Source: Mycobacterium gordonae
Lineage (GTDB): Bacteria > Actinomycetota > Actinomycetes > Mycobacteriales > Mycobacteriaceae
Length of the DNA stretch: 64,000 nucleotides
Reading direction: 5' to 3'
Assembly (NCBI RefSeq): GCF_002101675.1
Contig: NZ_LQOY01000015.1
Coordinates: 62,001 to 126,000, forward strand
In this document: one piece after another, positions 1 through 8,761 of the stretch
Numbering within the stretch: the first letter of the stretch is position 1
Layout of the letters: every line of letters starts with the position of its first letter
Position numbers and translations under genes: made by a program
The notes under the pieces: generated by a model
Database searches by the model: none
Told to the model about the DNA's origin: nothing
What the model saw: only the letters and a program-made list of their open reading frames with translations

Positions 1-332
1 AGCTGTTTTCCCGATTCGGCCAGGACTATCAGACGGCTGCCGGGCAGGCCGCGGCCTACCAGGACCAGTTCGCCAGGCACCTCTGCGCGGCGGCCAACTC
101 CTATGCCACCGCGGAAGCCGCCAACACCTCGTTGTTGCAGCCAGCGCCCGCCGCCGGCCTCCCCTCACTCGATCAAGTGTTCGCGTCGCTGATCAGCACG
201 GTGACCGGACTGTTCTGGCAAACGCTGGCCTCTCTCTATTACCTGGGCTTTCTGATGCTCATCCCGATCTATGCCGCACTGGCGCTGTGGCTGCCCATCG
301 CCTTTGTGGGTTCGCTTTTCGGGCTGACCTAA
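1..332 (+). CDS. PE family protein, 3' part only
   Basis: The frame is open from base 3 to the TAA at 330-332, so the 5' end lies outside the window. The first visible residues (LFSRFGQDYQ... then YATAEAAN) are the second half of a PE domain, the secreted N-terminal module of ESX-dependent mycobacterial proteins. After the domain come only about 65 residues, including one strongly hydrophobic stretch (LYYLGFLMLIPIYAALALWL) that could sit in a membrane. The protein is therefore a short PE protein and not a PGRS protein. Its stop overlaps the stop of the convergent hydrolase gene by three bases (CTAA at 329-332). No function beyond family membership can be given. Confidence 0.8.
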   Translation, partial: LFSRFGQDYQTAAGQAAAYQDQFARHLCAAANSYATAEAANTSLLQPAPAAGLPSLDQVFASLISTVTGLFWQTLASLYYLGFLMLIPIYAALALWLPIAFVGSLFGLT

Positions 333-1219
333 ATGTCGGCCGCACAAGCCGCCAAGATAGCGTCCCAGTCCTCGATATTGAAGTGGTCCTTGCCCTGCGA
401 CCAGTGCAGATCCACATTTGGGATCGTGCGTTCGAAGTAATAACCCATGGCCCGCGGGATGAAGGAGTCGCGGTCACCCTGCCAGATGTGGGTAGGAACG
501 GCGATTTCTTCGACCCCGAATGTCCACGGCCGGTAATCCAGGAAGGACTCATAAGCTCCACCGCGACCGCCTTGCCGGAAGGCTTCGAGCTGACTGGCGC
601 GAAAGTGCTGCAGGAACAGTTCGTCACGCAGCTGCCGCCGCTCCGGCTCTGGCACCGATGCCGTCAACAACCGGCAGAACAAGCCGGGCGAGTACTTCGC
701 GCACCAGCCCAGCGGGACGAACGCGGCGTGGAAAGGCCACGCGCCCAACCGCGCGAGACGGCGGTAGACGCGGTCGGCCGAGTTCAACGCGCGGACGATC
801 TCCGGCGTCGCCAGCGGACCCCACGGCGCGAACGCGCCGATGAAGCGAAGGCGCGCCGGCGGTATCAGGGCCCCGCAGGCAAACAGGTGCGGCCCGGCTC
901 CGGAATGCCCGACCACACCGAATTCGTCCAGGCCGAGGGCGTCGGCCAGCTCGCAGACGTCAGCCGGCCAATCGCCGAACCTGCGTCCCGGCTGAAAAGT
1001 CGAACGGCCGAATCCCGGACGGTCGACCGCGATCAGCCGGAAGCCGTTCCGCTTGGCGGCGTCGTCGACGAACGCACCCTCGAGGCGGGAGCTCGGCGTG
1101 CCGTGGAAGTAGAACGCCGGATAACCGGTGGCGTCGCCCCACTCCTGGTAGGCCAGCTCGCGGCCGTCGGGCAGAATATGCAGCTGCGACTCGTCGGTGC
1201 GGAGACGCTCGGGCAGCAC
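329..1219 (-). CDS. alpha/beta hydrolase (Rv3312c-like)
   Basis: This is an alpha/beta-hydrolase fold protein of about 296 residues. It shows the oxyanion motif HGTPSSR, the nucleophile elbow GHSGAG and a C-terminal catalytic His in GKDHFN, with an acid probably in WQGDRDSF. The substrate is unknown. The frame stays open upstream to 1456, but that part is a shadow of the 49-codon ORF at 1234-1383. The first plausible start is GTG at 1219, which has no clear Shine-Dalgarno and lies 14 nt after the stop of that small ORF, so translational coupling is likely. It sits before add, deoA and cdd as Rv3312c does in M. tuberculosis. Family is certain; the start is less so. Confidence 0.85.
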   Translation of the reverse strand: MLPERLRTDESQLHILPDGRELAYQEWGDATGYPAFYFHGTPSSRLEGAFVDDAAKRNGFRLIAVDRPGFGRSTFQPGRRFGDWPADVCELADALGLDEFGVVGHSGAGPHLFACGALIPPARLRFIGAFAPWGPLATPEIVRALNSADRVYRRLARLGAWPFHAAFVPLGWCAKYSPGLFCRLLTASVPEPERRQLRDELFLQHFRASQLEAFRQGGRGGAYESFLDYRPWTFGVEEIAVPTHIWQGDRDSFIPRAMGYYFERTIPNVDLHWSQGKDHFNIEDWDAILAACAADI

Positions 1220-1233
1220 AGCGCCGATGTTAG

Positions 1234-1383
1234 TCAGAGACGGTCCATCGCGCGTGACATGCTCGAGGACTCGAGGAACGCATAGCGCCGCGGCTGAGCC
1301 TGCCGCTTGGCGGCGCGCTTCTGGGACGGGCCCTCGCCGTCCAGGCCGAGGATCGCGGTGGCACGGGTGCGGATCTTGCTCAT
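1234..1383 (-). CDS. 49-residue hypothetical small protein
   Basis: This short ORF (ATG at 1383, TGA at 1236-1234) begins MSKIRTRATAILGLDGEG and is very basic in the middle (KRAAKRQAQPRR). A good ribosome site, AGGAAA, lies about 6 nt before the ATG. It directly precedes the hydrolase gene with 14 nt between stop and GTG, so both are probably on one transcript. I recognise no family. The evidence is the Shine-Dalgarno, the position and the way it explains the otherwise overlong hydrolase frame. It could be a leader peptide or a real small protein. Confidence 0.5.
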   Translation of the reverse strand: MSKIRTRATAILGLDGEGPSQKRAAKRQAQPRRYAFLESSSMSRAMDRL

Positions 1384-1464
1384 TGGAGTTTCCTTCCGGT
1401 TGTCGGCTCGAAAAATTCGATGAACCAACTGTCGCGGTCGGGCCGTCTGCAGGCATCGGCCGTA

Positions 1465-1533
1465 ATACGTATTTCCGCTGGGGGGTGGTCGTAGGTTTGC
1501 GTACGTACGGGGCCGCCCCATACGTATTTCCGC
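1465..1533. promoter_or_regulatory. direct 14-bp repeats in divergent promoter region
   Basis: ATACGTATTTCCGC occurs at 1465-1478 and again at 1520-1533, 55 bp apart, with a further TACGTA-type palindrome near 1502-1507. The region lies between the minus-strand small ORF/hydrolase unit and the plus-strand LuxR-type regulator. Repeated sites in a divergent intergenic region are typical operators, probably for the adjacent regulator. That assignment is inference. Confidence 0.45.
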
Positions 1534-1612
1534 GTAGATCTCGCGCTCAGACCGGTTCACGGCTGGCTAGCATGAGCGTGATCCACCCTCTCTGCGACGG
1601 GCCAAAGGGAGC

Positions 1613-4600
1613 GTGAACGAGTTGCTGCTGACCGGTACGGTGACGCTGCTGGTAGCTGACATCCAGGGTGTTACCCGGCTGCAGCCGGGGCAGCCTGAGG
1701 AGGCGTCACGCGCGTTTGCGCTGCTGGACAGCACGCTTTGCGACCTGATCACCCGCCACGGCGGTGTCCGGCCGACCGGGCAGTCCGATGACCACGGTTT
1801 CACGGTCGCCTTTGGTCGCGCCGGGGACGCGGTGGCCTGCGCGCTGCAGTTGCAGCTGAGTGAGCTGGACCCGATCCGGCTGCATATCGGCCTGCACACC
1901 GGCGATGCACAGCTCAGCGACGACGCCACCAGCTACGTCGGCACCACCGTCACCCGCGCCGGCCGGCTGCGGGAGCTGGCACACGGCGGCCAGACGCTGC
2001 TGTCGGCCGTCGCCGCCGACATAGTCGCCGACCATCTTCCGGCCAAGGCCTGGCTGAGCGACTGCGGCTCACACCAGCTACGCGACCTGGCGCCCCCGGA
2101 ACCGGTGCACCAGCTGTGCCACCCCGACCTGCGCAACGACTTCCCGCCACTGTGCACGGCACACGGCGGTGCGGCAGCCCCGCTGCCGGTGCACCTAACC
2201 AACTTCGTGGGCCGCCGCCGCGAGCTGGCCGAGGTAACCCCGATCCTGCTGGAGAACCGCCTGGTGACGCTGATCGGCGGGGGCGGGATCGGCAAGAGCC
2301 GGCTTGCCGTCCAGGTGGCCGCCCAATCGGCGTCGGCGTTCCCCGACGGCATGTACTACGTCGACCTGGAACCGGTTGCCAGTCCCGAGTTCGCGCCGGC
2401 CGCGGTGACACGAGCGCTGGGAGTGCCGGACCAATCCGGCCGGTCCGTGGACGAAGCGGTGCTGCGTCACCTCGGCCGGCGCCGGGTGCTGATCGTGCTG
2501 GACAATTGCGAGCATTTACTCGACAGCGCCGCCCGGCGGATCGGTGGGCTGCTCCGCTCCTGCCCCGGGGTGACGATGCTTGCCACTAGTCGCGAGCCAC
2601 TGGGGGTGGCCGGCGAGGTGACATGGCGGGTTCCGTCCTTGGCGTACGAGGACGACGCAATCGCCTTCTTCGCCGACCGCGCCCGTTCGGCTCGGCCCGA
2701 TTTCGTCGTCACCGAAGACGATGCGGCCCTGGTCGGCGAGATCTGCCGCAGGCTGGACGGGATGCCGCTCGGGATCGAGCTCGCGGCCGCACGGGTGCGG
2801 GCGCTCTCGCTCCCGGAGATCGTCTCGGGCCTGGACGACAAGATCCGGCTGCTCACCGGCGGTTCTCGAACCGGTCTGCGCCGCCACCAGACATTGCGGG
2901 CGTCGATCGCCTGGTCGCACGGGCTGTTGAGCGATGCCGACCAGGTGCTGTTCCGCCGGCTGGGGGTGTTCAGCGGAACCTTCGACCTCGATGCGGCGCA
3001 CGCCGTCGCCGGCTCGCCGGAGATATCCCGCTATCAGGTGCTCGACGGCTTGTCATCGCTGGTCGACAAGTCGCTGATCGCGGCGGAGAGTTCACCCGGC
3101 CGAACCCGTTATCGGCGGTTCGAAGGAATTGGCCAGTTCGCAATGGAGCGGCTCACCGAAGCCGGAGAGGCCGAAGCCGCGCGCACACGGCATGCCGCCC
3201 ACTACCTGTCGAGGGCGGCGGTACTCGACAGTCCGGGCCGCACCGACTACCAGGAACTGCTGCACGAGATCGAGACCGACATCGACAACCTGCGCGCCGC
3301 CCTGGGCTGGTACCGGGACAGTTCGGAAATCGAATCGGCCCTCGTGATGGCGTCGTCCCTGCAGCCGCTGTGGCTTGCCGGAGGACGAATCGCCGAGGGC
3401 CGAGATTGGTTCGAATCCCTTGTCGCGCAAGCCAACCGAGACGGCTTCGAGGTGGGCGCCGCGGTGTGGGCGCGCGCGCTCGCCGACAAGGCCGTCCTCA
3501 GCATGTTCGTGGATGCGCCGGCAAGTATCGAGGAGGCCCAGCAATCGCTGAAGATCGCCCGCGAACTCGACGATCCGGCACTGACGGCACGTACCCTGAC
3601 GGCGTGCGGCCTGGCCGCAGGCTTCAATTATCAGACCGACGTCGTCGAAAACTATTTCGCCGAGGCGGCCGGCGTCGCGCGGGAGTTGGGGGATCGCTGG
3701 CGGCTCAGCCAGATCCTCAGCTGGCAGAGCAGCGCCGCGATAGTCGCCGGTGACGCGAACGCGGCCCACGCGCTGGGCAGCGAAGGACGGGACCTGAGTG
3801 ACCTGATCGGCGACCGGATCGGCTCGCGTCAGTGCCGCCTGGCGGTGGCCTACGCACAGTTGTGGCAGGGCGACCTGACCGGAGCCGCAGCACGATTCGG
3901 CGATCTTGTCGAGCAGGAGCCCGACGCAGACGTGTTCACCTCGTTGAGCCTGAAGGGGCTGGGCGATGCGCTGGCCTATCAGGGCGACGTGAGCGGCGCG
4001 CGGGCGGCCAGCGAGGCCGCCATTGACGGTGCCGCCGAGCTCGGCGAATACTTTGTCGGACTTGGCTATTCAACGCTGGTGCTGGCCGCACTGGCCAGCG
4101 GCGACATTGGCACGGCCACCGAGGCGGACCAGAAAACCTGGCAGAATCTCAATGCCCAACCGCTGACCGCGACCTTCTGGCGCGCCGTTCGGGCCGAGGT
4201 CCAACTGGCGAACGGAGACGTCGCCGAGGCTCGGCGATGCGTCGAGGAGGGTGTGGCGACGACGTCGGGCTGTCACCTGTCCGCAGCGCTGACGACACGC
4301 TGCCGCGTTGCCATGGCAGAGGGTGAGCCCGAACAAGCCCGGCGAGACGCGTACGACGCGCTGACGTGCGCCACCGAGGCCGGGGCCCACAATTATGTTC
4401 CGCCAGTGCTGGAATGCCTTGCACGACTGGCCCTCGACGACGGCAATCACCGTGAGGCTGCCCGGCTGTTCGGTGCGGCCGACGCGCATCGGGGGCGCAC
4501 CGGTGCGCTGCGCCTGAAGATTTACGACGGCGAGTACGAAGCATCGGTCGAAGCCCTGCGCGCCGCGATGGGCGACGAGGAAATGGCCGGCGCCTGGGCT

Positions 4601-4870
4601 GAGGGCGCTGCGCTGTCCATCTCCGAGGCGATCACTCAAGCGCAACGCGGGCGCGGCGAACGCAGACGCGCAAGCAGCGGCTGGCCGTCCCTGACCCGGG
4701 CCGAGCTGGACGTGGTGCGCCTTGTGGGAGAAGGACTTTCGAACCGCGACATCGCCGAGCGGCTCTTCGTTTCACCACGCACCGTGCAGACCCACCTCAC
4801 CCACGTCTACACCAAACTCGGTTTCAATTCACGGGTGCAACTCGCCCAGGAGGCGGTTCGGCATTCGTGA
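1613..4870 (+). CDS. cyclase-like/NB-ARC ATPase/LuxR transcriptional regulator (Rv0386-like)
   Basis: This 1085-residue regulator has an N-terminal class III nucleotide-cyclase-like domain (about residues 5-175), an NB-ARC-type ATPase (about 200-480; P-loop GGGGIGKSRL, Walker B VLIVLDNCEH, MPLGIELAAARV), a long TPR-like helical region, and a C-terminal LuxR helix-turn-helix (LSNRDIAERLFVSPRTVQTH). Length and order match the M. tuberculosis Rv0386/Rv1358/Rv2488c group. The cyclase part looks degenerate. The first metal Asp (VADIQG) is kept, but the usual EGD element reads DDH and the transition-state Asn is Thr (TVTRAGRLRELAHGG). It may therefore be a ligand sensor and not an enzyme. GTG start at 1613 follows AAAGGGA. 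It is divergent from the hydrolase unit and ends 3 bp from the convergent add gene. Confidence 0.9.
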   Translation: MNELLLTGTVTLLVADIQGVTRLQPGQPEEASRAFALLDSTLCDLITRHGGVRPTGQSDDHGFTVAFGRAGDAVACALQLQLSELDPIRLHIGLHTGDAQLSDDATSYVGTTVTRAGRLRELAHGGQTLLSAVAADIVADHLPAKAWLSDCGSHQLRDLAPPEPVHQLCHPDLRNDFPPLCTAHGGAAAPLPVHLTNFVGRRRELAEVTPILLENRLVTLIGGGGIGKSRLAVQVAAQSASAFPDGMYYVDLEPVASPEFAPAAVTRALGVPDQSGRSVDEAVLRHLGRRRVLIVLDNCEHLLDSAARRIGGLLRSCPGVTMLATSREPLGVAGEVTWRVPSLAYEDDAIAFFADRARSARPDFVVTEDDAALVGEICRRLDGMPLGIELAAARVRALSLPEIVSGLDDKIRLLTGGSRTGLRRHQTLRASIAWSHGLLSDADQVLFRRLGVFSGTFDLDAAHAVAGSPEISRYQVLDGLSSLVDKSLIAAESSPGRTRYRRFEGIGQFAMERLTEAGEAEAARTRHAAHYLSRAAVLDSPGRTDYQELLHEIETDIDNLRAALGWYRDSSEIESALVMASSLQPLWLAGGRIAEGRDWFESLVAQANRDGFEVGAAVWARALADKAVLSMFVDAPASIEEAQQSLKIARELDDPALTARTLTACGLAAGFNYQTDVVENYFAEAAGVARELGDRWRLSQILSWQSSAAIVAGDANAAHALGSEGRDLSDLIGDRIGSRQCRLAVAYAQLWQGDLTGAAARFGDLVEQEPDADVFTSLSLKGLGDALAYQGDVSGARAASEAAIDGAAELGEYFVGLGYSTLVLAALASGDIGTATEADQKTWQNLNAQPLTATFWRAVRAEVQLANGDVAEARRCVEEGVATTSGCHLSAALTTRCRVAMAEGEPEQARRDAYDALTCATEAGAHNYVPPVLECLARLALDDGNHREAARLFGAADAHRGRTGALRLKIYDGEYEASVEALRAAMGDEEMAGAWAEGAALSISEAITQAQRGRGERRRASSGWPSLTRAELDVVRLVGEGLSNRDIAERLFVSPRTVQTHLTHVYTKLGFNSRVQLAQEAVRHS

Positions 4871-4873
4871 ACA

Positions 4874-5956
4874 TCACCCGATCAGCACCGCATACCGCGG
4901 CTTGATCACCTCGTCGATGATCGCCAACCGCTCGTCGAAGTGGATGAACGCCGACTTCATCGCATTGATCGTGAAGCGCTGCAGATCGGTCCAGCCGTAG
5001 CCGAACGCCTCCACCAGCCGGTGCATCTCCTGGCTCATCGTGGTGTCGCTCATCAACCGGTTGTCGGTGTTGACGGTCACCCGAAAGCGACTGCGCGCCA
5101 ACAGGTCGAACGGGTGCTCGGCGATGCTGGCCACCGCACCGGTCTGCACGTTGGAACTCGGGCACATCTCCAGCGGAACCCGCTTATCGCGCACTATCGC
5201 GGCCAGGCGGCCCAACGCGACCGCGCCGTCGGGGTCAACCTGTATGTCGTCGACGATGCGCACCCCGTGGCCCAGCCGGTCCGCCCCGCAGAACGCGATC
5301 GCCTCGTGGATGGACGGCAATCCGAACGCCTCACCCGCATGAATTGTGAAGCGCGCGTTGTGATCTCGCATGTATTCGAAAGCGTCCAGGTGCCGGGTGG
5401 GCGGGTGCCCGGCCTCGGCGCCGGCGATGTCGAATCCGACCACGCCCCGGTCGCGGAACCGTACCGCCAGCTCGGCGATCTCGCGCGACATCGCGGCATG
5501 GCGCATCGCGGTCACCAGACACCGGACTTTGATCGGCGTACCGGCGGCGGCGCACGCCTTCTCCCCCGCGGCGAAGCCGGCCAGCACCGCGTCCACGACG
5601 TCGTCGAACGACAGCCCGCGGTTGATGTGCAACTCGGGGGCGAACCGGATTTCGGCGTACACCACCGAGTCGGCGGCCAGATCCTCCACGCATTCGTAGG
5701 CGACCCGGTACAGCGCGTCGGGGGTCTGCATGACGGCCACGGTGTGCGAGAACGGCTCGAGGTAGCGCTCCAGCGAACCGCTGTGCGATCGGGTGCGAAA
5801 CCAGGTCGCCAGCTCCTGCGCGTCGGTGGCCGGCAGCTCGTCGTAACCTACCTCCCCGGCGATCTCCAGCACCGTGGCGGGGCGCAGCCCGCCGTCCAGG
5901 TGATCGTGCAGCAGGGCCTTGGGGGCCTGCCGAATCTGTTCGAGGGTCAGGTTCAT
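4874..5956 (-). CDS. add: adenosine deaminase
   Basis: This is a zinc-dependent deaminase converting (deoxy)adenosine to (deoxy)inosine in purine salvage. The 360-residue protein shows the N-terminal metal motif HDHLDGG, the substrate-binding HAGEAFG, the GHGVRI motif and the later MCPSSN and VNTDN metal/catalytic motifs. ATG at 5956 shares its A with the deoA stop (TGATG). A GTG one codon upstream is also possible. It is the last gene of the cdd-deoA-add unit, which points to coordinated nucleoside catabolism. The order matches Rv3313c-Rv3315c. Confidence 0.95.
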   Translation of the reverse strand: MNLTLEQIRQAPKALLHDHLDGGLRPATVLEIAGEVGYDELPATDAQELATWFRTRSHSGSLERYLEPFSHTVAVMQTPDALYRVAYECVEDLAADSVVYAEIRFAPELHINRGLSFDDVVDAVLAGFAAGEKACAAAGTPIKVRCLVTAMRHAAMSREIAELAVRFRDRGVVGFDIAGAEAGHPPTRHLDAFEYMRDHNARFTIHAGEAFGLPSIHEAIAFCGADRLGHGVRIVDDIQVDPDGAVALGRLAAIVRDKRVPLEMCPSSNVQTGAVASIAEHPFDLLARSRFRVTVNTDNRLMSDTTMSQEMHRLVEAFGYGWTDLQRFTINAMKSAFIHFDERLAIIDEVIKPRYAVLIG

Positions 5957-7239
5957 CACGTGATCCGATCCATGATCAACGGCCTGGGCGCGGGCGGGTT
6001 GTCGACCACGCTGAAGGCATCGTCCAATTCCGCCAGCGCGGGAGCCAAGCGTTCCGGGGTCTCGGTGTAGAGCGTGAACAACGCCTCGCCCGCCGCGACC
6101 GGCTCGCCCGGTCGACGGTGGATCCTGATGCCGGCGCCGTGCTGGACCCGCGCCCCCGGCCGGGATCTGCCCGCACCGAGACGCCAGGCCGCCAGCCCCA
6201 CTGCCATCGCGTCGATGTCGCCCATTGTGCCGCTCCGGGCGGCCGTAACGGTGTCCGAATACCGACCAATCGGCAACGGTTTCGACAAATCACCGCCCTG
6301 GGCGGCCACCAGTCGGGCAAACCGGTCCATCGCGGTGCCGTCGCGCAACGTCTGTGCCGGATCCACACCGTCGACGCCGGCCAGCTCCAGCATCTCGGTG
6401 GCGAGCCGCAGGGTCAGTTCCACCACGTCCGGTGGGCCGCCGCCGGCGAGCACCTCCAGCGACTCCTGGACCTCGACGGAATTACCGACACTGCGGCCCA
6501 GCGGGCACTGCATGTCGGTGAGCAGGGCACGGGTGGGCACGCCGTGCGCGATGCCCAACTCGACCATGGTGTGGGCCAGTTCCCGGGAACGCGCTTCGGG
6601 CTTGAGGTAGGCGCCCGAACCGACTTTGACGTCGAGCACCAGCGCGCCTGCTCCCTCGGCAAGCTTTTTGCTCATGATCGAACTGGCGATCAACGGCAGC
6701 GACTCGACGGTGCCGGTGATGTCGCGCAGCGCGTACAGCTTGGCGTCGGCCGGCGCCAGTTCGCCCGCGGCGAAGATGGCGGCACCGACGTCACACAACT
6801 GTTCGCGCAACCGCTCGTTGGACAGGTTCGCGCTGAACCCGGGGATGGATTCGAGCTTGTCCAGGGTGCCCCCGGCGTGCCCGAGGCCGCGCCCGGCTGC
6901 TTGCGGAACCGCCGCGCCACAGGCGGCGACGACGGGCACTACCGGCAGCGTGATCTTGTCGCCCACTCCTCCGGTGGAGTGCTTGTCGACGGTCGGCAAC
7001 CCGAGATCGGTGAAATCCATCCGAGGGCCCGACGCCAGCATGGCCGCGGTCCAGCGGGCGATCTCGTCGCGATCCATGCCACGCAGAAAGATAGCCATCA
7101 GTAGTGCCGACATCTGTTCGGGCGCCACCGTGCCGTCGGTGTAGGCCGCGATCACCCAGTCGATCGCCGCGTCGGACAACCGGCCGCCGTCCCGCTTGGT
7201 ACGGATCACCGTCGGCGCATCGAATGCGAACTCGCTCAA
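5956..7239 (-). CDS. deoA: thymidine phosphorylase
   Basis: It catalyses reversible phosphorolysis of thymidine to thymine and 2-deoxyribose 1-phosphate. Family signatures include [14 protein letters not shown] near the N-terminus, the anion-binding [11 protein letters not shown] loop and the following conserved block [19 protein letters not shown]. The coding frame stays open far upstream inside cdd, but the homologous N-terminus is [10 protein letters not shown], so I place the start at TTG 7239. This gives 427 residues and overlaps the cdd stop by 4 bp (TTGA), which suggests translational coupling. The next gene, add, overlaps in turn. Confidence 0.93.
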   Translation of the reverse strand: MSEFAFDAPTVIRTKRDGGRLSDAAIDWVIAAYTDGTVAPEQMSALLMAIFLRGMDRDEIARWTAAMLASGPRMDFTDLGLPTVDKHSTGGVGDKITLPVVPVVAACGAAVPQAAGRGLGHAGGTLDKLESIPGFSANLSNERLREQLCDVGAAIFAAGELAPADAKLYALRDITGTVESLPLIASSIMSKKLAEGAGALVLDVKVGSGAYLKPEARSRELAHTMVELGIAHGVPTRALLTDMQCPLGRSVGNSVEVQESLEVLAGGGPPDVVELTLRLATEMLELAGVDGVDPAQTLRDGTAMDRFARLVAAQGGDLSKPLPIGRYSDTVTAARSGTMGDIDAMAVGLAAWRLGAGRSRPGARVQHGAGIRIHRRPGEPVAAGEALFTLYTETPERLAPALAELDDAFSVVDNPPAPRPLIMDRIT

Positions 7240-7637
7240 CGGGAGTCCCGAAAAAGATCGTCGGGACCGAAGGCGTCGGGCAGCAGTTCGCCGAGCGGAC
7301 GGGGACCGGCCGGATGGTCGATCAGCATCTCCGGGCCGCCGTGCTCCAGCAGCACCTGCCGGCATCGTCCGCAGGGCATCAACGGCGAGCCGTCTCCGTC
7401 CACGCACGCCAGCGCCTGCAACCGGCCGCCCCCGGTGGAATGCAGCGCGCACACGACGCCGCATTCGGCACAGAGACCAAGACCATATGAGACATTCTCC
7501 ACATTGCAGCCGGTCACAATCCGGCCGTCGTCGACCAGCGCCGCCGCACCCACCGGAAACCGCGAATACGGCGCATAGGCACCCCTGGAAGCGTCAATCG
7601 CCTTCTTGCGCAACGTATTCCAGTCGACTTCCGGCAT
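7236..7637 (-). CDS. cdd: cytidine deaminase
   Basis: This small tetrameric-type zinc cytidine deaminase has 133 residues. It carries CAECGVVCALHS (zinc ligand Cys and catalytic Glu) and PCGRCRQVL (two further zinc Cys). The start is ATG 7637 (MPEVDWNTLRKKAI); the longer open frame upstream lacks homology. It is the first gene of the salvage operon, followed by deoA with a 4-bp overlap. It is divergent from sdhC across about 180 bp that must hold both promoters; I see no clear motif there. Confidence 0.95.
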   Translation of the reverse strand: MPEVDWNTLRKKAIDASRGAYAPYSRFPVGAAALVDDGRIVTGCNVENVSYGLGLCAECGVVCALHSTGGGRLQALACVDGDGSPLMPCGRCRQVLLEHGGPEMLIDHPAGPRPLGELLPDAFGPDDLFRDSR

Positions 7638-7819
7638 CTCGCAAACCCGCTCACGGTTGGGCTGATTCAACAGGCCCACCCTATCCCGGCCTGGACACGG
7701 GATGTGGATCACATCGTGGCGCTACCGCGGGCAACCCCCGCCGAGCTAAGCTCGCGAATGCCCGGCGATAGCCGTTTATCAGCCGGTTTCCCAACGGCGT
7801 GAATGAGGTGAGCACTCAG

Positions 7820-8251
7820 GTGGCGTTGAAGACGACAACCACGGATCCGCCCGTTTCGGACTCGTCGCGCAAGCGCAAACCACCGCGGACGCTCTACCGC
7901 GGAGACCCCGGCATGTGGGCGTGGGTGCTGCACCGCATCAGCGGCGCCACCATCTTCTTCTTCCTGTTCGTCCACGTCCTGGACTCGGCGGTGCTGCGGG
8001 TCAGCCCGCAGGCGTACAACACCGTGCTGGCGGACTACAAGACACCGGTTGTCGGGCTGATGGAGTACGGGCTGGTGGCCGCCGTCGGCTTCCACGCACT
8101 CAACGGGATCCGGGTCATCTTGATCGACTTCTGGTCCGAAGGTCCCCGGTATCAGCGGCGGATGCTGTGGATCGTCGCGGTGACGTTCCTGGTGATGCTG
8201 GTGATGGCCGGCGTGGTGACCGGCATCCACATGTGGGAGCACTTCAAATGA
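7820..8251 (+). CDS. sdhC: succinate dehydrogenase cytochrome b subunit
   Basis: This is the membrane anchor of complex II. After a hydrophilic leader come three membrane helices. The first contains WVLHRISGATIFFFLFVHVL, with the His expected near haem b and the quinone site. I choose GTG 7820 because GAGGTGA lies about 8 nt upstream. GTG codons at 7799 and 7808 are in frame but poorly spaced from any ribosome site. The last codons overlap the sdhD start (ATGA). The block matches the Rv3316-Rv3319 (Sdh2) order. Confidence 0.9.
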   Translation: MALKTTTTDPPVSDSSRKRKPPRTLYRGDPGMWAWVLHRISGATIFFFLFVHVLDSAVLRVSPQAYNTVLADYKTPVVGLMEYGLVAAVGFHALNGIRVILIDFWSEGPRYQRRMLWIVAVTFLVMLVMAGVVTGIHMWEHFK

Positions 8252-8715
8252 GCAGTCCTGACCTCCAGCTCGGGCCCGGCCAGACCGCGCCGGTGAAGCA
8301 ACGCGCCTACTACCGCCCGGCCAGCCTGGACAACCCGCGTTCACCGCGCCGCCGCGCCGGCATCCCCAACTTCGAGAAGTTCGCCTGGCTGTTCATGCGG
8401 TTCTCCGGTATCGCACTGGTGTTCCTGGCCGTCGGGCACATCTTCATCATGCTGATGTGGGACAACGGCGTGTACCGCGTGGACTTCAACTTCGTGGCAC
8501 AGCGGTGGGCCTCGCCGTTCTGGCAGGTGTGGGACCTGCTGCTGCTCTGGCTGGCACAGTTGCACGGCGGCAACGGCATTCGCACGATCATCGATGACTA
8601 CAGCCGCAAGAACATCACCCGCTTCTGGCTCAACGCCCTACTGACGGTGTCGATGGTGTTCACGCTGATGCTCGGCACCTATGTGTTGATGACGTTCAAC
8701 CCCAACATTTCGTGA
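8248..8715 (+). CDS. sdhD: succinate dehydrogenase hydrophobic anchor subunit
   Basis: The protein has 155 residues and three hydrophobic helices (FSGIALVFLAVGHIFIMLMW; WDLLLLWLAQLHGGNGIR; LLTVSMVFTLMLGTYVLM). With SdhC it forms the membrane anchor binding haem and menaquinone. ATG 8248 overlaps the sdhC stop by 4 bp. Its stop codon lies inside the first unit of an 18-bp tandem repeat that continues to the sdhA start. Confidence 0.9.
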   Translation: MSSPDLQLGPGQTAPVKQRAYYRPASLDNPRSPRRRAGIPNFEKFAWLFMRFSGIALVFLAVGHIFIMLMWDNGVYRVDFNFVAQRWASPFWQVWDLLLLWLAQLHGGNGIRTIIDDYSRKNITRFWLNALLTVSMVFTLMLGTYVLMTFNPNIS

Positions 8716-8758
8716 AAGGCCACATTTTCGTGAAAGGCCACATTCTCGTGAAAGGCGC
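8705..8758 (+). repeat. three 18-bp tandem repeats between sdhD and sdhA, each with a ribosome-site-like core
   Basis: CGTGAAAGGC recurs at 8711, 8729 and 8747, an exact 18-bp period (unit ACATTTTCGTGAAAGGCC, with small changes). The first unit contains the sdhD stop TGA. The third provides GAAAGG 6 nt before the sdhA GTG at 8762. The repeat therefore lays three Shine-Dalgarno-like cores in series before the flavoprotein gene. It may reflect slippage expansion that affects sdhA translation. Confidence 0.75.
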
Positions 8759-8761
8759 GTG

